This document shows, one piece after another, positions 52,768-63,498 of a stretch of DNA of 64,000 nucleotides; positions within the stretch are counted from its first letter, which is position 1; every line of letters begins with the position of its first letter. Source of the stretch: Entophlyctis helioformis (Eukaryota; Chytridiomycota; Chytridiomycetes; Chytridiales; Chytriomycetaceae); contig JAHLKH010000001.1 in NCBI GenBank assembly GCA_025526915.1, positions 372,001-436,000 on the forward strand. Reading direction: 5' to 3'. The notes under the pieces were generated by a model. It made no database searches, was not told where the DNA came from, and saw only the letters and a list, made by a program, of their open reading frames with translations. A program made the translations under genes and the position numbers.

Positions 52768-52824
52768 ACAACGGCTCGCCGTCTCTTATTCACATGAATG
52801 GTAGTTTGTGCTCGTTTGGCACGG

Positions 52825-53258
52825 TCATGCACCGGCAGATGCGCCGGCAGCGTTGGCGTCGGCAGAATCCTTGAGAAAGTAGCCGTCCGTGTCGGCCCAC
52901 TTGTCCTGGTCCGTCTTGACGTATGCTGTCGCATCAGGCCCGTCAGTATCCGCTCTCGATCCACTTTCTGTGCGGCACCTTGGCATGGACTGCGGGCCAA
53001 CTTACTGTCGTTGTCGTTGAGGTCCATGTGGCTCGGCGGTGGTACAAGGGCTGCGGGCACCAGAATGTCTGCATAGCAGTGTGAGCGGGGTGTGCAGAAA
53101 AGAGCTGCTACTGCTACTGCTACTGCTACTCGAGTGTGTGTGTGTGTGGCTGGCTCACCGTCGTCGCAAAGCGTCTCGCTGGCCCACTCGTCGTCAACCA
53201 TGTCCAGCAGCCGTGGGTCGCCGTGCAGCACCAGCGAGAATCCAGAATCCGCACTCAT
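52825..53258 (-). CDS. APC13: Anaphase-promoting complex subunit Apc13 (Swm1-like)
   Basis: Small APC/C subunit. Exons 53258-53159, 53068-53006, 52925-52825 give 87 aa, the family size. Signature LLDMVDDEWASETLCDD followed by ILVPAALVPPP, as in APC13 (D-D-E-W and acidic-I-x-V-P). The C-terminus is Asp/Ala-rich. Intron 1 holds CA and TAC/GTA repeats. Convergent with ESF2 with 57 bp between stops. Confidence 0.8.
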
Positions 53259-53396
53259 CGCGATTTGACGGTAAGTCCAGATCTGCTCGGCATTCTCTCT
53301 TATGCGCACTGGTACACCTGCGGATACAAGCCGTTTCATTTGGGTCGATATAAATACAAGAAAGCATTAAGAGATGTGTAAGTGGTGATGGGGCAA

Positions 53397-54467
53397 TCAG
53401 AAGCGCTCCTTCATGCGCGAACTGATGGACCGCAGGTTCGAGTACACCTTGCCGGGCGATGCACCCAGAATGAGCGACACGATCGCATCTCTTGCAATCT
53501 TGATGTTCTGGAACGATCCGAGAATGTGAATCTTGGTGTCGGCAATGACAACCCGTGTCCGCGACACGTTCTCAATCGTAAACTTGGTCTTGCCGTCCTT
53601 GCCGACAATGCGGCCCACCGCACGCGACAGGTTGTCGTTGTGCAGCGTCTTGACGTCCTTGATCTCAAATGTGTCCACGTAGATGTCGTCGAGACGGAGG
53701 AGCGCCAGCGCATCGTCAACCTCAAAGCCAAGACCGTACGCGCGCACAAAGTCGGCCGCCTTCTGGACCGAGCCAATGTCTTCCGTCTCGTCGCAGGACT
53801 GGCAGCGGGCAAGCAAGCAGCGGTCGACAAGCATGGTCAGTAACCACAGCAGCATGGCGACAACAAAGGCAGGAGAAGACGTACTCTGATCTCGACAGCC
53901 TTGCTCTTGAGGTTCATGCGGACCTGCAGCTTCAGGTTCTCGACAAGCGGCGTGTAGATCTTGAGCCAGTCCTTCTTGAGCGGCGTGAGTCTGTGCGGAG
54001 GGACGGGCACTCTGCGGAACTCGGACTTGCCCGTCTATGGTCGCCAACGCCGCATTCGTTTGTGCACACACAGGAGCGAGCCGAAAAAAAAAAAAAGTCA
54101 GCGCAACCGAGCAGAGCAAACAACACAGTCGACAGCGAGCGGTGGTGGGACAAGGAGCGAGAGGTGGGTTGTCTCAGGAACAAAGGTATGCATCAATAGC
54201 GGCTAGCCCGCAGGCTGCCACAAGTCAGGGCTTGACTCTATGTTGGAAATCATCACCGACGGCCGCACTCGACTCGACCCGTCTCCACACCGCACACAGA
54301 AAGCACATGAAACAAGCAGGCGGTGTGCTGCAACAACGTACACCCATGTCCTTGGCCTTGAGGGGAGCAAAGTCAGGCTTGGCAGCAGCAGCAGCAGGGC
54401 CGCTGGACGTGTCCATGGGAGCAGCAGGAACAAGGTCGCTGACGTCGATGGTGACGACTTGTGCCAT
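53397..54467 (-). CDS. PNO1: Ribosome assembly KH protein Pno1/Dim2
   Basis: Pre-40S factor that recruits Dim1 and guards the 18S 3' end; nucleolar and cytoplasmic. Exons 54467-about 54342, 54034-53885, 53798-53397 give about 225 aa. The N-terminus is [20 protein letters not shown]. Exon 2 carries [20 protein letters not shown] and [11 protein letters not shown]; exon 3 carries [20 protein letters not shown], the KH core [20 protein letters not shown] and the conserved end SRMKERF. Intron 1 ends after a 13-A run on the plus strand (about 54083). Confidence 0.92.
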
Positions 54468-54533
54468 CGTGTGCAGTGGTGGGAATGTGACTGCGGAAAG
54501 AAAAATGTGTGCGCAGCTGGAAATATGAATGGC

Positions 54534-54603
54534 GGGTCACGTGACGCCAAGACAAATGGCAACAGTCGCGTTGACGCAGACCGCCGAACCGCCACTGCCC
54601 TGG
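54534..54603 (+). repeat. CACGTG-containing upstream element, copy 1
   Basis: Starts GGGTCACGTGAC, then CAAGAC, GGCAACAGTCG, GTTGA and CCGCCACTG. Closely matched in order by 55862-55921, with a 10-bp gap. This copy lies upstream of PNO1; the other is at the start of the Crinkler-like gene. Confidence 0.8.
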
Positions 54604-54770
54604 CCACGCAACAGCGATGCAGATGCATCGCTCATTGACTCATTCGCTCATGCAAAGCCTGCTTCAACCATTCATCAGCATCTCATGTCATCATTGGCAG
54701 GATCCGCCGCCTTTGAATCTCACTTAAATAGACACACTGGCATGCTGATGCAATGTGCTTACTCAGCGCA

Positions 54771-55875
54771 CTAGTGCAGACGGTCCAAGTGGATGGACAT
54801 GCTGTACACGAGCGTGTCAGCAAGTGCGGCTGCCAGGTTGGCGATGGCCGCCTCATCAAGACCGAGTGTTGCTGCTGCTGCTGCATCCACAAAATCGTCC
54901 AGACGCGGGTGGTCGGCATACACGACGCGGACAATGTCGCAGAGCGTGACAAATGGGATGCTGGGAATGTCGTCATGCTGGTGGCGGAAGCTGCCAAGCC
55001 GATCGACCAGCTCATCATTGGCCGTGTTGGTGCTGGTGGTCGCCAAGGTGCTGGCCAGGCTGACCAAGGCCAAGCCAGCTGGATTGACAGAGGCGACGCT
55101 TGGCATGCTGTCGCGCAGCATCGATGCTGGCCGCTTGACCTCACAGACGCACATCCAGGCTGGATTGCCACCAGTGTTGAGCTGGAAGCCAATATCGCAG
55201 TGCATGCTGGGATTGATGGACACCTCCAGCTCAATCGTGTAACGACCGGCATACTGCCCGCTGCATATGTCGTCAACATTGACTGAAAGCAGCAAGATCA
55301 ATGCCGTGATGGCGCTTTCGTGGTCAACCTCAGTGGTTGCAATGTTGTTGTCTGTATCAATTGTGCCCACGATGCTCCTTAGAAGTCAAAAATGAGGATA
55401 GTTAGCATGGCAACAAGTATGGCATGACGCATGGACGATTGCAACGCAGCTTACACGAGCTCGTCAAGGTCAGGGCGTTGGTTGATTGTGCCATTGACAC
55501 GAGCTTCAAAAGCCGTGTCTGGCCAGCGCGAGACACTATGTGGGAACACGGTGGATTGCTGGTTGCTTGCCGAGGAGCGTGTCCAGCAGATGCTGTCCAC
55601 GCTCGCCGACCAAGGAACGATGCGTTCCAAAAACTGAGCTCTGGCTGTTGAGGACTGAGCGTCAGTGGCTGCTTGACGCTTGAAACGACAAAGAAGCGGA
55701 CGAACCTGCGGCGAGATGCTGCATGAGTGGCCGGCGTCGCTGGAGCAGCCTCAGATGCTTGAGCCTGAGCTGTCTCCTCGCCATGGGCAGCACATGCTGC
55801 AGCTGAAAGCTTTTTGAGTGAGACGATCGAACGGCCATCGCTGAATGCGCTTTGAATGCATGGGTCACGTGACAT
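54771..55875 (-). CDS. Crinkler-like candidate with REase-fold motif
   Basis: The C-terminal exon (from about 55376 to 54771) is clear: it runs SIVGTIDTDNNIATTEVDHE, then MHCDIGFQLN and AWMCVCEVKRPASML. The D ... E-x-K spacing is that of PD-(D/E)xK nucleases, and the style fits REase domains of Crinkler-RHS-type effectors. Upstream, an ATG at 55875 (MSRDPCIQSAF) and exons at about 55875-55709 and 55650-55452 are proposed, but their joining frame is uncertain and a stop appears in one option. The family is often expanded and degenerate in chytrids. This copy may be a pseudogene. Confidence 0.45.
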
Positions 55876-55921
55876 CAAGACGGTGGCAACAGTCGTGTTG
55901 AACCGGCCGCCACTGTCTTGG
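55862..55921 (+). repeat. CACGTG-containing upstream element, copy 2
   Basis: Counterpart of 54534-54603. The proposed ATG of the adjacent Crinkler-like gene lies inside it (GTGACAT read on the minus strand). Confidence 0.8.
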
Positions 55922-55996
55922 TGAGTGCATGGCTGCATGGCATTGCGTTCATTTGCAAACCCCCCATCTTGGCAGCAGTCGGCATGCTCAAGTCCA

Positions 55997-57510
55997 TCAG
56001 CCAGACACAGTCGACATGCCAAAGTCAATCAGCCAGTGCTTTCCATCGTCATCAACCAGCACATTGTCCGGCCGGTAGTCCCCGTGCTCAACGCCATACT
56101 GTGCAAGCTTGCCCTTGAACGAGGCAACAATGTCGTCAGGAAGGGGTTCGACTGCCGTGCCAGAGATCTTGGTGGTTGCAAGCACAAAGATGCCATCACA
56201 GTGGCCGTAGAAATGCAGTCTGGGGATGCAGTCGCCCTGCAGTGGCGACAGGCGGCGGTAGATGTCGACCTCGTTCAGGATCATTTCGTACCCGTCCGTG
56301 TCGTTGTTCACATCGCAGCACTTGAGGGCGAGTACTTGGCCGGATGTGGTCTGGTACTCGAAAACCTCGCCAGACGTTCCAGAACCCAGCAAGGCGCCGT
56401 GCTGGCCAAGGTCGAGATCAGCCGGAAGGGCATACTGGTCGGCGTCGCCATCAGAGCCTTGGGCGATGCCGTCGCTGGCTGGTGGTGGAGTCGCATCAGA
56501 CAGAGACACGTTTGTTGTGGGTGGTATGATGGATGTGTGGCCTTGCTCAACCAGCGAGATGAAGTAGTAGAGCGCGCGGAACAGTGTCGGGTTGTCGCCT
56601 GTGATCCAAACAGGCGGCGATATGAGCAGCTGAGATCGGCGTTCGGGATGGTTGGGCCTGGACAGGAACCAGAACACCTCGCCGTTCGTGAGTATCCCGT
56701 ACTTGAGCGCGTTGTGGGCCAGGTAGCCGTACACTTGGACAACCGTGTTCACGATGTTTGGTTGCTTGGGACTGCCGCCATCTCGCCACCATCCTCCAAT
56801 GCTCTCGCTGCCGTGTGGCGTGGGCACGTCCCACACCGTCTTGGTCTCAAGGAACGACATGAGTGTGCCGCCACTGAGGACACATGATCTGGCCGGCCAA
56901 CCATTCCCTCGTCAATCATGATGACGGACGAGAAGCCAAGCGGTGAGCCACAGTGGCGCAGCAGGTCGTTCATCATGTTGAGAATGTTGATCTGGATGAC
57001 TGCCTCCAAGGACTTCTCGTCGGCTACCACAGTCTGATCATTGAAGACTGGCGGCTCGATGGCAGCCGAGTGCTCGAGTCGGAAAGAAGCAGCAGCGTCT
57101 GTAAAGCCCTCCCAATCTGCCACGATCCTTGGGTTCTTTGGATTGGGTCTTGGCGTCGAGTCTTGGCTGGTTCTTGGCCGCTTTCTGGACACATAGTCCG
57201 AGAAGCGTGCAGCGGGCGGCTTGCAGCCAAGGAAATCGTTGGCGGTGATGGCATCCTCGGCGATCCTGATGACCAGTGGGCGATCCCTCGTTCCCAGACG
57301 TGGAGGGAGGAAGCGAGAAGGTTCTGCCTGGCAGAGCGTTGGCAGCCAAGCCGGCATGAACGGAGATGCGGCTGGCATCAACCTCGTTGAGAAGTGGAGC
57401 AAACGCCTGCTTGACTGCCACAACAAAGTCGGTGATGTTGTGGCAGCCAGGTCGGTACACGAGCTGGTTGAAGCTGGCCAGCTGACAACGAGCTTGCTGC
57501 GTGATGCCAT
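55997..57510 (-). pseudogene. Crinkler-like REase/protein-kinase gene, frame-disrupted
   Basis: Reading from 57510: a header-like region in two alternating frames (NITDFVVAVKQAFAPLLNEV in one, RDRPLVIRIAEDAI in the other), then VVADEKSLEAVIQINILNMM and a nuclease-type GRPDHV. FLETKTVWDV with the E-x-K follows in another frame. From about 56860 the frame is open: a kinase-like domain with a glycine loop (LLGSGTSGEVFEYQT), ALKCCDVN, catalytic HGDYRPDN and a C-terminal LIDFGMS. The pairing of REase fold and kinase resembles Crinkler-RHS effectors. At least three single-base frame changes without splice sites point to decay or assembly indels. I do not reconstruct it. Confidence 0.55.
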
Positions 57511-57919
57511 TGTTGAGTGGTGACGATTGATGTCAGTGTGTTTGACGGCCATGGATGTGCACCGCGATCCTTTTATATCCCAGGGTGGCGCTCTACACAC
57601 TATTTCTGTGGTGGGTCCTGTTCCCGCCAACTCTTTGTTCACAATGGCTGTGTCTATTCCAGGCAGCGGCAATGGTGCGCTCAACCAATGCAGCCCTTCA
57701 AAGGCACGAGGATGATGCCATGTGCGTCGTGTCATTGTGAGAGTCACTGGCTGTCAACCACAAGCCACCACTTTCAGCTCGCATCAACCGCGTCCGACAC
57801 TGGCATGAATGCCAGCTGGTGTTCCCATTCAACACGATCTGGCCATCGTCCTCCAACAGCATCGTGAAACCAATGACAGCCGGCAATGAACAGGCACCGC
57901 ATGCCACAAGTATACAGTT
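57511..57919. other. Intergenic, no clear gene
   Basis: A short minus-strand frame around 57700-57900 (ending near TASDSHNDTTHM) has no recognisable feature. Nothing else is supported. Confidence 0.4.
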
Positions 57920-58440
57920 CTATATTGGACGATCACCCCCATCCACAAGATCCCAGGCACCGTCGCCATCTTCAGCGCTCTCATTGCCGACATGCGTGCC
58001 TAGTCCGTCTGCTGAGTGTGTTGGAGGAGGCATGCTCACAAGCTCCCATGGCTTTCCCGTCGTCCAGCACGCTGCATGCATCTGTACAACCCGCATCAAC
58101 TCAATCCCAAACACCTTGCTGTCAGCCGCTGTGGACTGCCGCGTATCCGTCATCTCCCTGCATAGCCGCACACCGTCAGTGCCTTGTTCAAGCGCAAGCG
58201 TGCTCACAGAGAGGATCATGACCCCCCACCTGCCAAGACCAGGTGCCTGGCAACACGCGGCAATGTTTTCCAAGAGGTACACGGTCTGCTCAACGGGTAT
58301 GATCACATCCTGCGAGAAGCACAGGTATGCAACGTTGTAGGCGAGGAGCGCCAAGGCAGCCACAAACGCCTCGGTGTTGCGGTTGGTCGAGACCAGCGAC
58401 CGTAGCCTGTCGCGCGCGCGTGGGCTTTACTGCACTTTGG
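57920..58440 (-). CDS. Unrecognised open frame, 5' end unclear
   Basis: Open frame of about 147 residues ending with a stop at 57920, with no convincing ATG (it runs back to about 58440). It contains a hydrophobic, helical stretch LLAYNVAYLCFSQDVIIPVE and an acidic end (ESAEDGDGAWDLVDGGDRP). There is a faint resemblance to the C-terminal helices of UVRAG/Atg14-type proteins, not enough to name it. It could equally be part of the decayed effector cluster. Confidence 0.35.
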
Positions 58441-58515
58441 TTCATCAGCATTCGGTAAAACAATGTGTTTGATATTTGGAAAGACAAGGAGCGGGATACA
58501 GCCAGCAGCATGCGA

Positions 58516-61090
58516 TCAGTACGGCGAGTTGACGACGTTCGACCGCGACTTGAGCATCTTGGTGGGAGTCTGGAGCGTACGCTGCGCAACCATCTCGACA
58601 TTTTCAGGAAGCGCCACAATAATGGACCGATCCGCGCCGTATCGGAAGTTGTCAGACACCACATTCTCAGAGTACTTCTTGATCTTGTAGTCATACAGGT
58701 GGCCGTTCTTGACGCGGCGGAAGTTCCACGTGATGACATACGGTCCGGTAGACGTCACAATCGACTTTTCGAGGCCCTCGCCCGTGTTGAAACGTGCTGG
58801 CGTGAACGACACTTGCTCGCCGATCCATGCCACATGCTCGGGCTTGAGCTGAAGCCGCTTCGGCACAGGCTTCTCGCTGCCCATGCCCTTCTTGTAGCCG
58901 CTCGTGCCGTCGCCCATCTCGGTGTCGATGAGAAGCAAGTAGTTGCTGCACGTCGCGAGCAAAAACTTGCCATTCTCAGTCGAGTCAATGCCCACAATCG
59001 GATCGCCCAGACCGGGAAGCGACGTCTTGGCGCGGATGTTGAGCTTGTTGTACAGGCCAATGTCGCCCTTCTCCGATGCCACTGCAAGCTCGCCGCTGCC
59101 CGTCGTGCAGGCAACATTGAATTTGCGCGGTGCCTTGTAAAGGTACGACTCCGAGTCCACGCGCTTCTTGCCAGACAGACGAGGATCGACTCGGAAGATG
59201 GCGTTGCGGCCCATGCCCACAAACGTCTTGGACGGCGTCATCTGCGCGTACTTGGTTTCGGGCAGGATCTCGGTCACGTCCATGTCGTCGTCAATCTTCC
59301 ATTCCTCAACCACCTTGCCGCGCTCAAGATCCATCTTGAACACCTTCTGGCCGTCGTTGGGTGCCATCAGAAGCAGCGACGAGTCTTGCTCGTGAAGCAT
59401 CACGCGGCGGGGCGAGAAAGTCGTGCCGTCGAGACCGCCAACGTTCTTGATCGTGGTGGCAAACTGCAGCTCGTCGTCGTCCGTGTGGCGGAACACACCA
59501 ATGCGGTTGCCGCGGACAACAAACGAGCGGTTGTGCTTGTAGCCGACCGTCAGCTGGCTGTTCTTGCTCGTGTCGCCACGCTCTGGAGCTGCGTCGGGCT
59601 CGCCAAATGCCGCGCTAGAGACCCCGTTCTGCGCGTCTTCTTCCTCCTCCGCCTCTTCCTCTTCCGCCTCGTCTTCGTCGTCACGGTCGGCCATCTCGAC
59701 ATCCTCGTACGTGTCGACAATGTACTGCTGGTCATCTGCCTTGGCGGCCGAAAAGAGACCGCCGCTGCTGGCGTTGTACATGCACTGCGACAGAGTGCGC
59801 TGGAACTCGCGGTACTGCTCGAAGCCCGTGATGGGGAAGCGGAGCGACCACGAGTATGTCGGGCGTTGCTGGGCATCCATCCACACCCACACAAACGACA
59901 GGTGCTCCTTGCTGAAGACGGCGTTCATGTGCGAGTCGATGTTCTGCACAATGTACGGGCCGTTCTCGTCGTTGACCACCAGCTTGTACGTGAACGACTC
60001 GGCAGCAAGGATGTCAACGTTGACGTGGTCGCGCACCACAAGAAACTCGCTCTTGGCGCCATCGTAGATGAACAGCTCGGCAGCCACGGACAGGATCGGG
60101 CTTCCGGCCGGGGCAGCCACGGCTGGCATGTGAGGGCCGCGGGGTGGGCTCAGGGGCGATGCGGCTGGCACCGCGGCAGGAGCAGCAGCGGCAAGAGGCG
60201 CCGTGGACGTGGGCACGCCGACCAGGCCAGAGAGACCAGCAGGCGAAGGCGTGGACGGGGCAGTGGGGCCAACGGACATGGGCTGCGGCGACGTGACGGA
60301 GCCAGGCGTGGCGAATCTGGCGTCGGCACCCTTGCCCTTGACGGGCGTCTGTGGAAGCAGCCAAGTGGCGGCGGGATCGAGCGAGACACGATGGTGAGAT
60401 GGCCGCGACACGTCCGTGCACTGGACAGACAGACAGACGGACAGACGGACGTACCTGGACAGACGCGGCAGCAGGAGCAGCAGGAGCAGCAGCGGCAGCC
60501 GAGGGAGGACGCCAGACGCCGACGCTCGACTCGGCAGCCGCGCGCTGCACACGGGCCACAAAGGCCTGCAGGTCGGCGTCGGTGGCCTCGGCCTTGCTCT
60601 TCAGATGGGCACGCTCGAACATGCAGGTGAACACAATCTCCTCAAACAGCTGCACGGTGACGTCGTTGGTGGCGGCCGCGTCCGGCACAAACTCCCAGCC
60701 GCAGGTGCCGGTGTCGTCGGTGGTGTCGGCCCAGATGAGGCTGGGCAGCTGCATCTTGGGCTTGGACAGCGCCGCAATGGCCGACACGGGCGCCGGCGGC
60801 TTGTTGCGCAGCAGCAGCACCGAGTCGATGAGGAACGTGTGCTCGTCGTCGTCGACCGCCTCGTCGTCCAGCTCGGCCTCGCCCTCCTCGAAGATGCGGG
60901 TGACCACGAGCTGGTAGTTGTGCTTGGAGGGGGTGCGGCGCACGGCAGCGCGGGCGTCGCGGAACACCAGCGAGCGGGTGGCCGTGGGGTTGGACGGGTC
61001 CAGGAAGAACAGCTGGCCGGACGGCAGCTCGATGAGGTTGCCGTCGGCCGAGCCAAAGACGATGTTGCCCAGCGAGCGAAGAAGGAACAT
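58516..61090 (-). CDS. VID27: Vid27 family protein
   Basis: Exons 61090-60455 and 60348-58516 give 822 aa. Vid27 is a conserved fungal/plant protein named from yeast vacuole import and degradation; the biochemical role is unsettled. The N-terminus is MFLLRSLGNIVFGSADG, followed by LPSGQLFFLDPSNPTATRSL and a PH-like middle. The acidic stretch is ADRDDEDEAEEEEAEEEED. The C-terminal VID27 propeller-like domain includes GVFRHTDDDELQF, LLMAPNDGQKVFKMDLERGK, GELAVASEKGDIGLYNKL, NGKFLLATCSNYLLLIDTEM and VTSTGPYVITWNFRRVKNG. The single intron is a GTCC/GTCTGTC tandem repeat for much of its length. Confidence 0.92.
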
Positions 61091-61276
61091 GCGTGCGTGC
61101 GGTGGTGTGCAGTTGTGTTGTGTGGTGTGCGTAGCGCAGAAGGGCCTGTCGAGCTGTGGTGTGCGTTGTGCAGAAGGGCCTGTCGGTGATCGTCGTGCAG
61201 GCAAGCGTTCGCGTCCGACCGTCGCGCGACTTCCCTCCTCCGCCCAACGAGTCCTTGTGTGTGCGATCCCACGAGC

Positions 61277-63433
61277 ATGCTGGCCTCGGGTGCACCGCCG
61301 CCCGCTGCGGGGCCCGCCCGCCGTCTGGGCGTCGAAGCGTCGCTCGCCAGAACGATTGGCCTGTGGGACAGCTGGGCCGGCGACGGCAACGCCAACGCCG
61401 GCAGCAACACCACCAGCGATGCCGACGCCGACGCCGACGATGTGCGTGCGATGCTGCGCTCGGCCACCAGCAGCATGCTCGCCATCCACGCTGCGGCGCT
61501 CGGCGGCAATCACCAGCCGCAGCAACCGCACACGGGCGACTCGTCTCCATCGCTGGCGGTCCATCTGTGGTTGCGGTCGTTCAACGACACTCTCGACCAT
61601 CTCGAGCGTCTTGCTGCCGACAGCCGCAGTCGCAGTCGCAGTCGTGGCCGCAGCGAGCCAGGCAGCGACGGCCGCACTCCCCGCTCGCTCCGATCGCACC
61701 AGATCTCTCGCCAGACCCCGCCCCCGCAGTCTCAGTCGCGGCTGTTTTCCTGCTGCTCGTCTGGCCGTCGGCCCGCCCCGACATCTGCGCCAGATCCAGG
61801 TGCACAGCGAGTGTCGCTTTGGCTCATGCTCGACGAAGTGGCTGGCACCGCCGCTGCTCTGGCTCGCAGCATGTCCAATGCATCTGGCAACCACAGCTCA
61901 CTCACGGCACCGTCACCGCCACCAACGCCACTGGTGTACCCATCCCAGCAGCAGATGCACTCTGCCCCGTCCATCACCCTCACACCTCCCGAAATGGCCT
62001 TTGTCGGTCCATCCGCCTCTGCACGATCGGCTGGCCGTGCTGCAGTCCCACCTCTGCGGGAAACTGGGTCTCTGCGGCCCATGCCCGATCAGGGGCCGCA
62101 GGCACAGGCTCCAGACCTCTCCAACGACGACACGACTGCATCGCTGCGATCCAGCATGGAGACCTGCTCGTCGGAAGACGCGCACATTGATGTGGCTGTG
62201 CGCATGCAGAGACAACAGTCTGTTGGTAGCCCGTCCAGGAGTGTTGCGTTGCCCCCAAGCCCACCGCAGTCGCCAGTATCCCACGTTCCCGACCTTGACC
62301 CGCCGCTCCAACTTGCACCGGGTCCGTCCGCACCGCGCATCCGACTGACGGTCGATCTGCTCGACGATTGGATGTACCCCGACGAGCCGTTCTCGCTGCT
62401 CTTCGTCGACCGATCGGCGTGTCTGCTTCTGCGCGGATCCAACGAGCTGCGTCTGCTTGAACGCAATCCCGCGGGCGAGGTCGTGTTTGCACAGCATGTC
62501 ATGCACATTAGCTTGCTGTCACATGCTGCCGATCCCTGGCTCGGTCTGCACGTCATCAAGGCAATGACGTACGCCAATGGCGATGTACTTGCTTGGGTCA
62601 TGGTGCACAATGCAAGTGCCAGCAGCAGTGCCAACAACAGGGCCAGTCTCATGGCGCGGATATCGCCATCCACCGGCAATGTCATTGGCCAGTGGTTCCT
62701 TGATCCACGGATTGTGGACGTGGCTCTGATGGGCCGCGGTCCACATGGCGCGATTGCGGCCGTGATGCCAGGCGCTCTTGTTCGCTTTGACACACCCGAT
62801 ACGCCATCTGCCACGGCATCCTCAGCCCTCACCCCCAGCCGTGTGATCGCGTTCAAGAAACAACGTCCTGGCATGTCATACATGGCGGTCGCCAAAACAG
62901 GCGGCATGGTACTTCTCTCGCAAGTTGATGTTCGTCTCTTCCGATCTTTAGATGCGCGGGCGTCCACAACGCTCCATCTCCCGCGCACCGACTGCAGTCT
63001 CGCAATTGACATCACAGCCAACGGACACCTCATCCTCGCCACGCTGTCTGCCTCTCTCCTCCTGTGGGATATCGGCATCCCAGGTCTTGCAAACGGCTTT
63101 GACTTGGGCCTGAGCACAAGTGATGCCAAGCGGATCCCCAAAGAAATCGTGCCTGCGCTGGACCTTGGGCTGCCCTCTGGATTTGCTCTGACACCGGCCC
63201 GCTTTAGCGCCAACACGCACGATATTCCGCCGCGGTTCATGGTCACGTCGGCCGGGCCGCATCTCATTGTACTCGATGTGCAGAGCGTCAAGAGCGGGAG
63301 TCCTGACGCGTGGACAGCGACCCTCGATGCCCGCATTCTGTCTGCATCGTTTGTGCCGGGATCTGAGGAAGCGGTTGTCGCCGTCATGGCATCCAGCATC
63401 CGCATTGTGCTGATGGGCGACTTGTACTCTTAA
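61277..63433 (+). CDS. Divergent Vid27 paralogue
   Basis: 718 aa from the ATG at 61277, single exon. The first 390 residues are disordered (Ser, Pro, Ala, with an RSRSRSRGRS run). The C-terminal 330 follow the Vid27 propeller plan: PFSLLFVDRSACLLLRGSNE, VAKTGGMVLLSQVDVRLFRS, ITANGHLILATLSASLLLWD, FALTPARFSAN and VTSAGPHLIVLDVQSVKSG, each aligning with a block of the neighbouring VID27. It lacks the acidic linker and the N-terminal domain. It lies head-to-head with VID27, 186 bp between start codons, which suggests an inverted duplication followed by fast divergence. Confidence 0.75.
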   Translation: MLASGAPPPAAGPARRLGVEASLARTIGLWDSWAGDGNANAGSNTTSDADADADDVRAMLRSATSSMLAIHAAALGGNHQPQQPHTGDSSPSLAVHLWLRSFNDTLDHLERLAADSRSRSRSRGRSEPGSDGRTPRSLRSHQISRQTPPPQSQSRLFSCCSSGRRPAPTSAPDPGAQRVSLWLMLDEVAGTAAALARSMSNASGNHSSLTAPSPPPTPLVYPSQQQMHSAPSITLTPPEMAFVGPSASARSAGRAAVPPLRETGSLRPMPDQGPQAQAPDLSNDDTTASLRSSMETCSSEDAHIDVAVRMQRQQSVGSPSRSVALPPSPPQSPVSHVPDLDPPLQLAPGPSAPRIRLTVDLLDDWMYPDEPFSLLFVDRSACLLLRGSNELRLLERNPAGEVVFAQHVMHISLLSHAADPWLGLHVIKAMTYANGDVLAWVMVHNASASSSANNRASLMARISPSTGNVIGQWFLDPRIVDVALMGRGPHGAIAAVMPGALVRFDTPDTPSATASSALTPSRVIAFKKQRPGMSYMAVAKTGGMVLLSQVDVRLFRSLDARASTTLHLPRTDCSLAIDITANGHLILATLSASLLLWDIGIPGLANGFDLGLSTSDAKRIPKEIVPALDLGLPSGFALTPARFSANTHDIPPRFMVTSAGPHLIVLDVQSVKSGSPDAWTATLDARILSASFVPGSEEAVVAVMASSIRIVLMGDLYS

Positions 63434-63498
63434 TGCTGCTGCGTGGCTACATTAGGCCATGTGTGCCAATACATATAAGATATCTTCTCATTAAATGT
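63434..63498. other. Convergent 3' gap
   Basis: 65 bp between the Vid27 paralogue and the next minus-strand gene; AT-rich, probably shared 3' processing signals. Confidence 0.4.
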
